From contig JACPNV010000029.1 in the NCBI GenBank assembly GCA_016185305.1, positions 1 through 32,020 on the forward strand: a stretch of DNA of 32,020 nucleotides, given 5' to 3'. Source of the stretch: Actinomycetota bacterium (GTDB lineage Bacteria; Actinomycetota; Acidimicrobiia; Acidimicrobiales; Acidimicrobilacustridaceae). Both the position numbers and the translations under genes were made by a program. Positions 24,933 through 32,020 of this stretch are shown one piece after another (within the stretch, counting starts at the first letter, position 1; each line of letters starts with the position of its first letter). The notes beneath the pieces are model-generated. The model made no database searches, was not told the origin of the DNA, and was given only the letters and a program-made list of their open reading frames with translations.

Positions 24933-25839
24933 CGACGTTCCCCTCTCGCGCAGCCGCGACGAGCTGCTCGCGCAGGTCAAGGCCCGCGGCACGCAGCTTC
25001 GCCGCCGCCGGCACGCCGTTGCCAGCGGCATCGCCACGTTCCTCGTACTGGTGGTGCTCGTGCCCGCCGTGGTCCTCTCGGAGAACAGCACCCGCGAGCT
25101 CACGACGCAGAGCCCGACGTCGTCCGCACCGGCCGCCGCCGATTCGACGACGACTGCTTCGACGCTGCCCCGGGGCGGGGACGATCAACCCGAGTTGCCA
25201 TCGTTCACGGTGGAAGCCGTGGACGACGGCAGCACCTCGACGTCGGAGGCGCCGGGCGACACCGAGGTCGCCGCACCGATCCTGAAGAGCGCGGGAGAAG
25301 ACCGAGGTCCATCGAGCACCAACGGCCCCGATGCGAGCCCGACGTCGACCATCGTTCCGGCGTGCCGGAACTCCTTCGATCCGCAATGCGGGCCGTTCGT
25401 GTGGCTCCCACCGCTGTTCCCGAACATGACTCCCGCCGTGACGCTCTCGGCCAACTTCGATCCCCCGAGAGTGGGCCAAGTCGTGACCTTCGTGGTCATG
25501 GTGAGCGATGCCGACGGTCCGGTGGCAGACGAGTGCTTCGAGTTCGAGACGGGCGACGGCACGGTGTACTCGATGGTCGACGGTGTCCAGGTGAACGGTG
25601 TGCCGTCGTGCCCGCCACCGCCATGCGCCGCGCCGGCGGGTGGCTGGGAAGCCCCCGAGCGCACACGTTCGACGGGAAGCTTCACGTTCGTGCACACGTT
25701 CGGCTCGGCTGGAGTCTTCGCCTTGCGCGTCCGTGCTCGCGCCGCCGGCACGAGCACGTGTGCCAACAACCCGTATGCCGACAGCATCGACGTGTCGTTC
25801 CGCATAACCGTGAACGGCACGAGCAGTCTGTCCGGTTGA
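24919..25839 (+). CDS. Single-pass membrane protein with PKD-like outer domain, sigma partner candidate
   Basis: A 306-residue protein. Residues 1-33 are cytoplasmic and basic (SRDELLAQVKARGTQLRRRR); a membrane helix spans about 34-54; residues 55-165 are a Ser/Thr/Pro/Asp-rich stalk; residues about 170-300 form an Ig/PKD-like beta domain (AVTLSANFDPPRVGQVVTFV, FTFVHTFGSAGVFALRVRAR) with several Cys, probably disulfide-bonded. The GTG start overlaps the sigma gene by 14 nt and is preceded by GGAGGAGGTG, so translation is coupled. Position and topology suggest an anti-sigma or sensor role, but the cytoplasmic part is very short and has no HxxxCxxC zinc motif, so this is an inference. It could equally be a surface protein controlled by the sigma factor. 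Confidence 0.82.
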   Translation: MASPDDVPLSRSRDELLAQVKARGTQLRRRRHAVASGIATFLVLVVLVPAVVLSENSTRELTTQSPTSSAPAAADSTTTASTLPRGGDDQPELPSFTVEAVDDGSTSTSEAPGDTEVAAPILKSAGEDRGPSSTNGPDASPTSTIVPACRNSFDPQCGPFVWLPPLFPNMTPAVTLSANFDPPRVGQVVTFVVMVSDADGPVADECFEFETGDGTVYSMVDGVQVNGVPSCPPPPCAAPAGGWEAPERTRSTGSFTFVHTFGSAGVFALRVRARAAGTSTCANNPYADSIDVSFRITVNGTSSLSG

Positions 25840-25903
25840 GACGGTGCAACGTCTGATCCCCGAACGAGACGAGGTCGGGGGATTCAGCCATCAGCGGCTG
25901 CTC

Positions 25904-25909
25904 TAGGAT
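25904..25909 (+). promoter_or_regulatory. Candidate -10 (TAGGAT) for the MaoC gene
   Basis: TAGGAT ends 9 nt before ATG 25919, without a Shine-Dalgarno sequence, consistent with a leaderless transcript for the MaoC-TesB pair. Confidence 0.35.
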
Positions 25910-25918
25910 TCCGGGCTC

Positions 25919-26398
25919 ATGGCAACCAACGCAGAGAACGCGTACGAGAGGTTCACAGCCGCGGTCGGGCAGGCCGATGGCGTCGGCGAGTGGCTGGAGA
26001 TCACCCAGGAGCGCATCAACGACTTCGCGGACGTCACCGAGGACCATCAGTTCATCCACGTCGATCCCGAACAGGCCGCGCAGCTCTCACCGTGGAAGGT
26101 GACGATCGCCCACGGGTTCCTCACCCTGTCGCTGCTCACCAAGCTGGATGCGTCGATCCCCAAGGACATGAGCCGCTTCACCGGCGTGATGATGGGCGTC
26201 AACTACGGCTTCGAGAAGGTCCGGTTCATCAGCCCGGTGAAGGTCGGCTCGCGCATCCGGGCGTCCAGCGTGCTGGCGAAGGTCGACCTGAAGGATCCCA
26301 ACACGATCCAGACGACACGCACCATGACCGTCGAGATCGAAGGAGAAGAGAAACCCGCCGTGGTGGCCGACTGGATCACCCGTCTCGTCTACGGCTGA
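25919..26398 (+). CDS. MaoC-like (R)-specific enoyl-CoA hydratase
   Basis: A 159-residue single hot-dog protein. The hydratase-2 motif is clear: FADVTEDHQFIHVDPEQA, with the catalytic pair D42 and H47, and IAHGFLTLSLL follows as in the family. MGVNYGFEKVRFISPVKVGS is the usual central helix/strand region. Such enzymes add water to trans-2-enoyl-CoA, giving the (R)-3-hydroxyacyl-CoA, in fatty acid, PHA or sterol side-chain metabolism. The length agrees with single-domain MaoC proteins of actinobacteria. The thioesterase gene starts 14 nt after its stop, so the two form an operon acting on acyl-CoA. Confidence 0.92.
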   Translation: MATNAENAYERFTAAVGQADGVGEWLEITQERINDFADVTEDHQFIHVDPEQAAQLSPWKVTIAHGFLTLSLLTKLDASIPKDMSRFTGVMMGVNYGFEKVRFISPVKVGSRIRASSVLAKVDLKDPNTIQTTRTMTVEIEGEEKPAVVADWITRLVYG

Positions 26399-26412
26399 CC
26401 GGCCCGCCATCG

Positions 26413-27168
26413 ATGGACGCCTATCTCGGCTCGGGCCCTGATCTCGGCTGGGGACGCATCTACGGGGGCCAGGTCGTCGCGCAGGCTCTGCGCGCCGCCG
26501 GGCTGACCGTGGATGTCCCCCACAGGCCCCACTCGCTGCACGCGTACTTCGTGCGAGCGGGCGACGAGCGCCAGCCAGTGCTGTTCGAAGTCGAGCGGGT
26601 GCGCGACGGCCGGTCGTTCACGACCCGGCAGGTGGTGGCCTACCAGGCCGGCGGCGCCATCTTGAACCTGATCGCGAGCTTCCAGAAGGACGAGGAGGGG
26701 GAGGACGTGCAATCGGTGCGGCCGCCAGCCGGCATCCCGCTTCCAGAGGAGTTGCGAGCCGCGCCCACCGATCTGTTCTTCGACGATCGCATCGCTGCCC
26801 ACGGTCGTGACCCGCAAGCGCAAGGCATCACCTGGATGCGGTCCGCCGAGCCGCTCGGCGACGATCCGCTCGTACACGCGTGCGCCCTCGCCTATCTCTC
26901 CGACGAGCATCCGCTCGGCGTCGCGGTGCTGCCGCACTCGCGGGGAGACCGGTGGGACGACCTCGTCGCGGCCAGCCTCGATCACGCCATCTGGTTCCAC
27001 CGGCCGCTGCGAGCCGATGAGTGGTTGCTGTTCGACCTCCACGGCCACGGTGTCGCGAACTCGAGAGGGCTCGGCATCGGGCGCGTGTTCACCGCGACCG
27101 GCACCCACGTGGCGACCATCGCCCAGGAAGGGTTGGTCCGGGTGCGCGATCGCCCAGACGGCACGTGA
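26413..27168 (+). CDS. TesB-type acyl-CoA thioesterase II
   Basis: A 251-residue double hot-dog thioesterase. Early sequence LGWGRIYGGQVVAQALRAAG and SLHAYFVRAGDERQPVLFEV match TesB, as do RDGRSFTTRQVVAYQAGGAI in the first half and SLDHAIWFHRPLRADEWLLF with GLGIGRVFTATGTHVATIAQ in the second. Catalysis in TesB uses Asp, Thr/Ser and Gln; the SLDH Asp and the AQEG Gln are present. It releases CoA from acyl-CoA. ATG 26413 is the only standard start close by, but the N-terminus is about 15 residues shorter than usual in the family. No strong ribosome site is visible, so translation may depend on the upstream MaoC gene, whose stop is 14 nt away. Confidence 0.9.
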   Translation: MDAYLGSGPDLGWGRIYGGQVVAQALRAAGLTVDVPHRPHSLHAYFVRAGDERQPVLFEVERVRDGRSFTTRQVVAYQAGGAILNLIASFQKDEEGEDVQSVRPPAGIPLPEELRAAPTDLFFDDRIAAHGRDPQAQGITWMRSAEPLGDDPLVHACALAYLSDEHPLGVAVLPHSRGDRWDDLVAASLDHAIWFHRPLRADEWLLFDLHGHGVANSRGLGIGRVFTATGTHVATIAQEGLVRVRDRPDGT

Positions 27169-27291
27169 TCGGGCGCGTACGAACCCAAGGCTCGGGCCGA
27201 ATCGGTATCGTCGGACCGGACGCTTCGGTTCCTGTTCGTGTGGGACGATGGAAAGCGGCAAACGTGGCCACCGGGTCGAGGGAAGAAGGGC

Positions 27292-27804
27292 ATGCCGGAG
27301 AAGGACAAATGGCGCTGGGAAGATCTCGACTCGGTCTTCGACGAGAACTTCGTCGCGAACGCGGAGTTCAAGGAAGGGGACTGGAAGGAGCGCGCATGCG
27401 AGCACAAGGACAAAGCGCGCGAGGCCAAGAGGGCGGCCCGGCCCGCGCGACCGAGCCGACCTTTCCCCGACCGGTCCGATCATCCGGTCAGCTCCCGCCC
27501 GCCCCTGACCGGCGCGAAGCGGCGCAACCGTGTGCTCGTGATCGCCGGCGTCGTCGCGCTGCTCGCCATCGGATTCGCTCTCGACGTGCGCAGGGGCACT
27601 CCCACAGATCCAGAGACGAGCACCACGACCACGAGCGCAGTGGCGACGACGGTCACGAACCCTCTGACGAGCCAGGCGCCGACGACGACGGCAAGCAGCA
27701 CGCCGCCGTCGTCGGCCGTGGCCCCCAGCTCGAGCGCGCCACCGCCCTCTACGGCAACGGCGAGCGTCGGCGGTGTCGGTGTTGCCGAGCCACGCCCGGG
27801 CTGA
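27292..27804 (+). CDS. Small single-pass membrane protein, unknown function
   Basis: A 170-residue protein that I do not recognise. Residues 1-80 are hydrophilic and highly charged (EKDKWRWEDLDSVFDENFVA, then a Lys/Arg/Ala-rich stretch), a membrane helix lies at about 81-97 (VLVIAGVVALLAIGFAL), and the remainder is a Ser/Thr/Pro-rich tail, presumably outside the cell. The acidic, aromatic start DLDSVFDENFVANAEFKE could be a protein-binding segment. ATG 27292 is preceded by GAGGGAAGAAGGG; GTG 27238 is in frame 18 codons upstream. It converges with the GH13 gene, with 9 nt between stops. It could be a later gene of the MaoC-TesB operon (123-nt gap). Confidence 0.7.
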   Translation: MPEKDKWRWEDLDSVFDENFVANAEFKEGDWKERACEHKDKAREAKRAARPARPSRPFPDRSDHPVSSRPPLTGAKRRNRVLVIAGVVALLAIGFALDVRRGTPTDPETSTTTTSAVATTVTNPLTSQAPTTTASSTPPSSAVAPSSSAPPPSTATASVGGVGVAEPRPG

Positions 27805-27813
27805 CGGGGGCGG

Positions 27814-29358
27814 TCAGCCGCGCAGGAGCACACCCGACGCGCCGCTGACGGTGCCGGTGAAGCGCGCCCCCTCACCGCCCGGGGCGGTGGAGACGACGAC
27901 CTCGCAGGAACCGAAGCCTTCGAGGTCGATCGTCTCGTCCGCGAAGTTGACGAGGACGGTGCGAAGATCGGCGGTCGCGACATCGCGGCGCGAAAATGCG
28001 AGCACGCCGCGGGGAGCGTCGAGAAGCTCGATGCCACCGGTGAGCAACGCCGGTGATTCTTTCCGGGCGCTGATGAGTCGTCGGTAGAGGTGGAGGATCG
28101 ACGACTCGTCGGCGAGCAGCGATTCGACGCTTCGCTCTCCCGAACACGGCGACCACGGCAGCCAGGGTTCGGCGCCCTCCCAGCCATGGGGTGCGTCGGC
28201 TGTCCACGGGATCGGTGCCCGACAACCATCGCGGCCTCCGGGATCGACAGTGCGGCCGGGAGGGACGTCGGCATCCTCCAAGCCCAGCTCTTCGCCGGCG
28301 TAGAGGAACGGCGTGCCGCGCAGGGTCAGCAGGAGGAGAGCGGCCGCGCGCGCTCGGGCCTCCGAGCCGCCGTAGCGGGTGCGGTGCCGCGCGTTGTCGT
28401 GGTTGGACAGCACCCACGTCGGCCACGCGTCGATCGGGTCGAGCTCGCGCGCAGCCCGCTCGATCTGCTTGCGCCATTTCGCCGCGTCCCAGGCGGTGTA
28501 GAGCGGAGGGAAGTTGAAGTTCAGGTGCAGTTCGTCGCCGTGGCCGTAGTGCTCGGCCACCAGCTTGGTGTCGAGCAGGTAGACCTCGCCGACCGCCACG
28601 CGGTCGGCGTTGTAGGAGTCGAGCAAGGTGCGTAGCCCGCGAAGCAGCTCGTGGGTCTCGGGTCGGTTGTTCAACGGGACGTGGCTGAGCGCGGCCAGGT
28701 CCGCGGGGTCGTCGGCGAGGGTCGGGTCCTTCCCGATGAGGTGGATGACGTCCATCCTGAAGCCGTCGACGCCGCGGTCGAGCCAGAAGCGCAAGGTGTC
28801 GTGCATGGCCGCCACCACCTCGGGGTTCTGCCAGTTGAGGTCAGGCTGTTCCTCCAAGAAGCAGTGGAGGTACATCTGGCCGGTGCGGTCATCAAGGGTC
28901 CAGGCGGGCTCGAACGTGAACGACGAGATCCAGTTGTTCGGCGGGCTCCCACCGGGCTTGGCATCGCGCCAGATGTACCAATCTCGCTTGGCGTTGTCGC
29001 GTGTGGCCCGCGATTCGCGGAACCAGGCGTGCTGATCGGAGGTGTGGTTCGGCACCCAGTCGACGATCACCTTCATGCCCCGGCCGTGCGCGTCAGCCAC
29101 GAGTCGGTCGAAGTCGTCGAGGGTGCCGAACAGCGGATCGACGTCGCAGTAGTCGCTGACGTCGTAGCCGAAGTCGGCCATCGGCGACCGGTAGAACGGC
29201 GAGATCCACAACGCGTCGACTCCGAGCCACGCGAGGTAGTCGAGGTGGCGGCGGATCCCTTCGAGATCGCCGACGCCGTCGGCGTTCGAGTCGGCGAACG
29301 AGCGCGGGTAGATCTGGTACGCCACCGCGGTCTTCCACCAAGGAGTGTCAGGGTGCAT
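27814..29358 (-). CDS. GH13 alpha-glucosidase / oligo-1,6-glucosidase type
   Basis: A 514-residue glycoside hydrolase of family 13. It begins WWKTAVAYQIYPRSFADSNA and GVGDLEGI, followed by DALWISPFYRSPMADFGYDV. The conserved regions are DWVPNHTSDQHAWF, GFRMDVIH with nucleophile D203, AVGEVYLL with acid/base E258, and VLSNHDNARH with D321. The active site is complete. Such enzymes split alpha-glucosidic bonds in maltose-like, isomaltose-like or sucrose-like sugars; exact specificity is uncertain. No signal peptide, so it acts in the cytoplasm. ATG 29358 has TAGCTT 9 nt upstream and an inverted repeat at 29393-29408 overlapping the -35, as expected for a sugar-responsive repressor. Confidence 0.92.
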   Translation of the reverse strand: MHPDTPWWKTAVAYQIYPRSFADSNADGVGDLEGIRRHLDYLAWLGVDALWISPFYRSPMADFGYDVSDYCDVDPLFGTLDDFDRLVADAHGRGMKVIVDWVPNHTSDQHAWFRESRATRDNAKRDWYIWRDAKPGGSPPNNWISSFTFEPAWTLDDRTGQMYLHCFLEEQPDLNWQNPEVVAAMHDTLRFWLDRGVDGFRMDVIHLIGKDPTLADDPADLAALSHVPLNNRPETHELLRGLRTLLDSYNADRVAVGEVYLLDTKLVAEHYGHGDELHLNFNFPPLYTAWDAAKWRKQIERAARELDPIDAWPTWVLSNHDNARHRTRYGGSEARARAAALLLLTLRGTPFLYAGEELGLEDADVPPGRTVDPGGRDGCRAPIPWTADAPHGWEGAEPWLPWSPCSGERSVESLLADESSILHLYRRLISARKESPALLTGGIELLDAPRGVLAFSRRDVATADLRTVLVNFADETIDLEGFGSCEVVVSTAPGGEGARFTGTVSGASGVLLRG

Positions 29359-29367
29359 GGCTCGCGG

Positions 29368-29408
29368 AAGCTAGGCGCTTGCGGCCACGGAGCGACAATT
29401 TGTTGTCG
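29368..29408 (-). promoter_or_regulatory. GH13 promoter with CGACAA-TTTG-TTGTCG operator candidate
   Basis: On the minus strand TAGCTT (29373-29368) ends 9 nt before ATG 29358, and TTGTCG (29398-29393) lies 19 nt further up as a possible -35. TTGTCG is one arm of a perfect 6-bp inverted repeat with a 4-nt spacer at 29393-29408. Repressor binding there would block the promoter; LacI- or TetR-type control is possible. No regulator gene is adjacent. Confidence 0.4.
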
Positions 29409-29542
29409 ATGGGGCAAGCGCCGGCCGGCGGCGCGACCGCCAGGGAGCCCGCCGGCGATGGGGAGCGCTCGGAGCGCCAGCGGAGAGTGCGTGGGGGCGC
29501 AGGCCCCGGGCAACTAGCGCGGTTCGTCGACGCGCGGGTCAC

Positions 29543-29570
29543 GAGGGTCGAGGGTCGAGGGTCGAGGATC
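29543..29570. repeat. 7-bp tandem repeat, GAGGGTC x3 plus GAGGATC
   Basis: Three exact head-to-tail copies of GAGGGTC (29543-29563) are followed by one variant (29564-29570). They lie in the 264-nt gap between the divergent GH13 and SDR genes, 52 nt before the SDR start. Nothing else coding is seen in that gap. Confidence 0.85.
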
Positions 29571-29610
29571 GCGATGGCTCGTCAGCTACCTCGATCCCCG
29601 CCGCCCGCTC

Positions 29611-29616
29611 TACCTT
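29611..29616 (+). promoter_or_regulatory. Candidate -10 (TACCTT) for the SDR gene
   Basis: TACCTT ends 6 nt before ATG 29623 with no Shine-Dalgarno sequence, fitting a leaderless start. Confidence 0.35.
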
Positions 29617-29622
29617 GTCGCC

Positions 29623-30408
29623 ATGCGTCTCCAAGGCAAGGTTGCCGTCGTCACCGGTGGGGGTTCGGGCCTGGGCCGCGCGTCGGCCATCGCCCTGGCA
29701 CGCGAGGGTGCGGCGGTGGTCGTCGGCGATGTCGACACGGCCGGCGGCGAGCAGACGGTCGAGGCGATCGTCGGCGGTGGTGGGCAAGCGTCGTTGGTCG
29801 ACACCGAGGTCGCCGACGCGGCGCGATGCGAAGCGCTGATGCAGGCCGCGGTCGACACCTACGGCGGCCTGCACGTGCTGCACGCGAATGCCGGCGTGTC
29901 ACTCGTCGGCCAGGACGGTCCGACGGCCGACATGGAACCAGCCGTGTGGGACCGGGTCATCTCGATCAACCTGTCGGGCGTCTTCTACTGCTGCCATTAC
30001 GCGCTGCCGCGCATGGCGGCGAGCGGTGGCGGGTCGATCGTCAACACCGCGTCGTCGATGGCGCATCTCCCGCTCGGGAACATGGACGCGTACGCCGCGT
30101 CGAAGGGTGGGGTCGCCAACCTCACCCGCTCGATGGCGGCGAGCGCAGCCAAGCACGGCGTTCGCGTCAACGCCATCAGCCCCGGCTACGTCGAGACCAG
30201 CATGACGTCGGTCATCTGGGAGATGCCCGAGGTCCGCGATGCGTTCGCCCTCGGTCATGCCGACGGTTTGCAGACCCCCGAAGAGATCGCCGATGTCGTC
30301 GTCTTCCTCGCGTCGAACGAATCGCGCAGCTTGACGGGCGCGGTGCTCACGTGCGACCGCGGCTGGACCGCCTTCAAGATGCCCGACATCGTCCGACAGT
30401 TCGGCTAG
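29623..30408 (+). CDS. Short-chain dehydrogenase/reductase (classical SDR)
   Basis: A 261-residue classical SDR. The cofactor loop is TGGGSGLG (11-18), with GDVDTA after strand 2 (an Asp at that position favours NAD(H)), and NAG at 89-91. The catalytic residues are S144, Y157 and K161 (YAASK). The C-terminal part contains RVNAISPGYVETSM and the usual SLTGAVLTCDRGWTAF ending. It oxidises an alcohol or reduces a ketone; the substrate is unknown. The ATG is supported by the family start (RLQGKVAVVTGGGSG) and by TACCTT 6 nt upstream. It converges on the truncated secreted-protein gene (30-nt gap). Confidence 0.93.
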   Translation: MRLQGKVAVVTGGGSGLGRASAIALAREGAAVVVGDVDTAGGEQTVEAIVGGGGQASLVDTEVADAARCEALMQAAVDTYGGLHVLHANAGVSLVGQDGPTADMEPAVWDRVISINLSGVFYCCHYALPRMAASGGGSIVNTASSMAHLPLGNMDAYAASKGGVANLTRSMAASAAKHGVRVNAISPGYVETSMTSVIWEMPEVRDAFALGHADGLQTPEEIADVVVFLASNESRSLTGAVLTCDRGWTAFKMPDIVRQFG

Positions 30409-30438
30409 ACGACCGAGGGCGAACCGGCGCGACGCAAG

Positions 30439-31890
30439 CTACGAGAAGTAGCCGAACACGTCGTAGAGCAGATTGATCTGCCCGGCGTTGTTGCGGAGGT
30501 TGATGCGCGCACCGGCACCGAGCGCGACGGTGGTGGCGTTGGGGCGGACGCTGCCAGCGGGGAGGTTCAGGTTCGACGCGTTTGGCGGCGAGCCGCCGCC
30601 GGGATAGGCCGTCACGTGGGTCAGGGCGGTCGGGAACACGCCTGTCAGGTTGCCGACGACGGCGGACGCGGCGCCGGGCAGGCCGGTCGCCACGCTGCGG
30701 ATCGCACCGGGTCCGACGGGTCCGACCGGAGCCCCGAGGCCGGATCGGGTGTCGAGCGCGCGCCGCGGAACCAGCATGGTGAACCGGGTTCCGGACGGGG
30801 TCGCACGGAACCATCCCGCAACATCTGCGATGACGTTCACCGAGCCGGAGTTGTTGCGCAACGAGATGGCGCCGCCGGCGCCGACCTTGACGATGGCCTG
30901 GTTGGCGATGGTGTCGCCCGGATTCCAGTTGAGGTTCGAGGCGGTTGGTACCTCGCCTCCTGATGGCCAGGCCGTGAGGTGGGAGTTTTCGCTCGCGCCC
31001 GTGATCGTGAAGTTGACCACGACCGCGTCGGCGTCGGCGGGAATGCCGTTGGCTCCGGCCACCTGCAGTTGCTGGACCGCGCCCCCGCCGATGGGTGCCG
31101 CCGGGCCGCCGGTTCCTGTTCGCGTGTCGAGGATGCGGAACGGCGCAGATGCGGTGAACCCGTCGCCGCACGGGCAGGTGGGCGGGCCGGGAACGGCGGC
31201 AGGGCTCGGTGTTTCGGCGGGTGAGGTCGGTGCGGGTTCGCGGACGCCGTCGTCGTAGTAGCCCGCGACGTCGGCGACGACGTCGGTCGTTCCCGAGTTG
31301 TTGCGTACGGCAGCGAACCCGGACGCGTCCGGCTCGACGGTGACGAGGTTGGCGATCGTCCGCCCGGGCTCGAGGTTCAGGTTGGAGGTGTCGGGAACGC
31401 TGCCGTCAGAGGCGAGCACGGTGAGGTGCGACGTGCTCGTGGGATTGACGGCAATGACGTTCAAGACAACGGCGCCGACTCGTGATGGTGGGGTGCCGCC
31501 GACGCCGACGACTCGGAACGGGCGGGCTTCGCCGGGCCCGATGGGCGCGATCGGGCCTCCGTTGCCGTCGCGGGTGTCGAGTATCCGCGCTGGCGTGAGC
31601 GGGTGGTAGCCGCCCTTGATCGACTCGTACGCGCCGACATCGCATCCGGCTCCTTGCGGGCGGACGGCGCCGCGCTGGTCGAACCCCGAGCAGGCGGGGT
31701 CGCCGGGCGGGATGCGATCGACGACCGGTGAGCCAGCCAGCGGTCGGCGGGTCGGGATGATCTGTCCGGGGCCGATGCCGGGTCCGCCGTTGTCGGCGAG
31801 CGGGCCGAGCAACGTGCCAGTCGACGACGCGCCGGCGAGGACGAGATCGTTCGGCGCCGTGGTCGTGAGGCACGACGAGTCGACCGCCAC
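30439..31890 (-). pseudogene. Secreted choice-of-anchor / LDTR-repeat protein, 5' part missing
   Basis: The frame starts (nominally GTG 31890) in the middle of a domain: GWNVAVDSSCLTTTAPNDLV followed by LGPLADNGGPGIGPGQIIPT and DQRGAVRPQGAGCDVGAYES is the C-terminal end of a choice-of-anchor Q / parallel beta-helix type domain. Three LDTR-type repeats of about 115 residues follow, each opening with a form of (R)xLDTRxGxGGP and closing with VxADVAGYY, VIADVAGWF or LLYDVFGYF. These repeats are common in secreted actinobacterial proteins; their function is not known. The same frame continues upstream (ISDGWN) to about 31915 with family likeness, then becomes unrelated (FRGWPS) and meets a stop near 31997. 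There is no signal peptide, so the real gene has lost its 5' end and is probably not expressed as a secreted protein. Confidence 0.8.
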
Positions 31891-31937
31891 GTTCCAGCCA
31901 TCCGAGATCGATGGCCAACCCCGGAAGGGCTCCTCGC

Positions 31938-32020
31938 TAGATCGTGTGGATTTCGGGTAACGGGAGTTTGCCGGCGATGAGGTAGATGATGGTGATCATC
32001 TTGGCTTTGGAGCGGTACCC
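31938..32020 (-). CDS. C-terminal end of an unidentified gene, possibly a transposase
   Basis: A minus-strand frame enters from the right edge as GYRSKAKMITIIYLIAGKLP then LPEIHTI and stops at TAG 31938-31940. It ends about 25 nt before the point where the truncated secreted-protein sequence becomes recognisable. A C-terminal end abutting a broken gene is the pattern expected of an inserted IS element with its right inverted repeat in the 31915-31937 interval. I do not recognise the family, and only 27 residues are visible. Confidence 0.4.

Noticed and set aside
1..32020. CRISPR array, prophage, replication origin
   Set aside because: No regularly spaced repeats, no phage structural or integrase genes, no DnaA-box cluster or parAB-like genes were seen.

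Overview
The window is GC-rich, densely packed bacterial DNA that reads like an actinobacterium, most plausibly of the Acidimicrobiia type (inference). Support comes from a mycothiol-type formaldehyde dehydrogenase, a luciferase-like oxidoreductase of the F420-dependent type, several Ser/Thr/Pro-rich tethered exported proteins, LDTR-type secreted repeat domains, and many starts with no Shine-Dalgarno sequence but a TANNNT hexamer 6-9 nt upstream, as expected of leaderless transcripts. I see no rRNA, tRNA, CRISPR array or intact mobile element.

Layout. 1-3985 (-): 5' part of a very large secreted RHS/YD-repeat protein, cut by the window edge. 4072-4475 (-): decayed DNA with the N-terminus of an acyl-CoA ligase and the tail of an IS1380-like transposase. 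4547-7075: PIG-L deacetylase (+), SAM methyltransferase (-), LLM-class oxidoreductase (+). 7082-10179 (-): DUF4185-like lipoprotein, a possible 46-residue ORF overlapping its start, a two-CBS protein, and S-(hydroxymethyl)mycothiol dehydrogenase. 10344-11330 (+): LpqC/PHB-depolymerase-like esterase lipoprotein. 11359-17496 (-): acyl-CoA ligase, DEAD-box RNA helicase, second acyl-CoA ligase and a metallo-beta-lactamase-fold hydrolase. A divergent small cupin gene (17563-17943, +) carries an in-frame TAG. 18030-19691 (-): membrane-anchored HExxH metallopeptidase.

19907-24167 (+) is the most coherent functional block: a GT4 glycosyltransferase, an AlgI-like MBOAT acyltransferase and a membrane-anchored DUF459/SGNH protein, which together suggest making and acylating a surface glycan or glycolipid. 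A hairpin follows, then an ECF sigma factor overlapping a single-pass membrane protein with a PKD-like outer domain (24252-25839). 25919-27168 (+) pairs a MaoC-like hydratase with a TesB-type acyl-CoA thioesterase. Then come a small single-pass membrane protein (+), a GH13 alpha-glucosidase (-) and an SDR oxidoreductase (+). The right end (30439-31938, -) holds the C-terminal part of a secreted choice-of-anchor/LDTR-repeat protein whose 5' part is missing, abutting the tail of another gene.

Themes: acyl-CoA metabolism (two ligases plus one remnant, MaoC, TesB, SDR), envelope and secreted proteins, and decay or rearrangement at both ends. The features I would examine first are the GT4-MBOAT-SGNH cassette and the adjoining sigma/PKD pair, the 15-bp inverted repeat inside the sigma gene, the TAG-interrupted cupin with a palindrome in its promoter region, and the truncation junction at the right edge.
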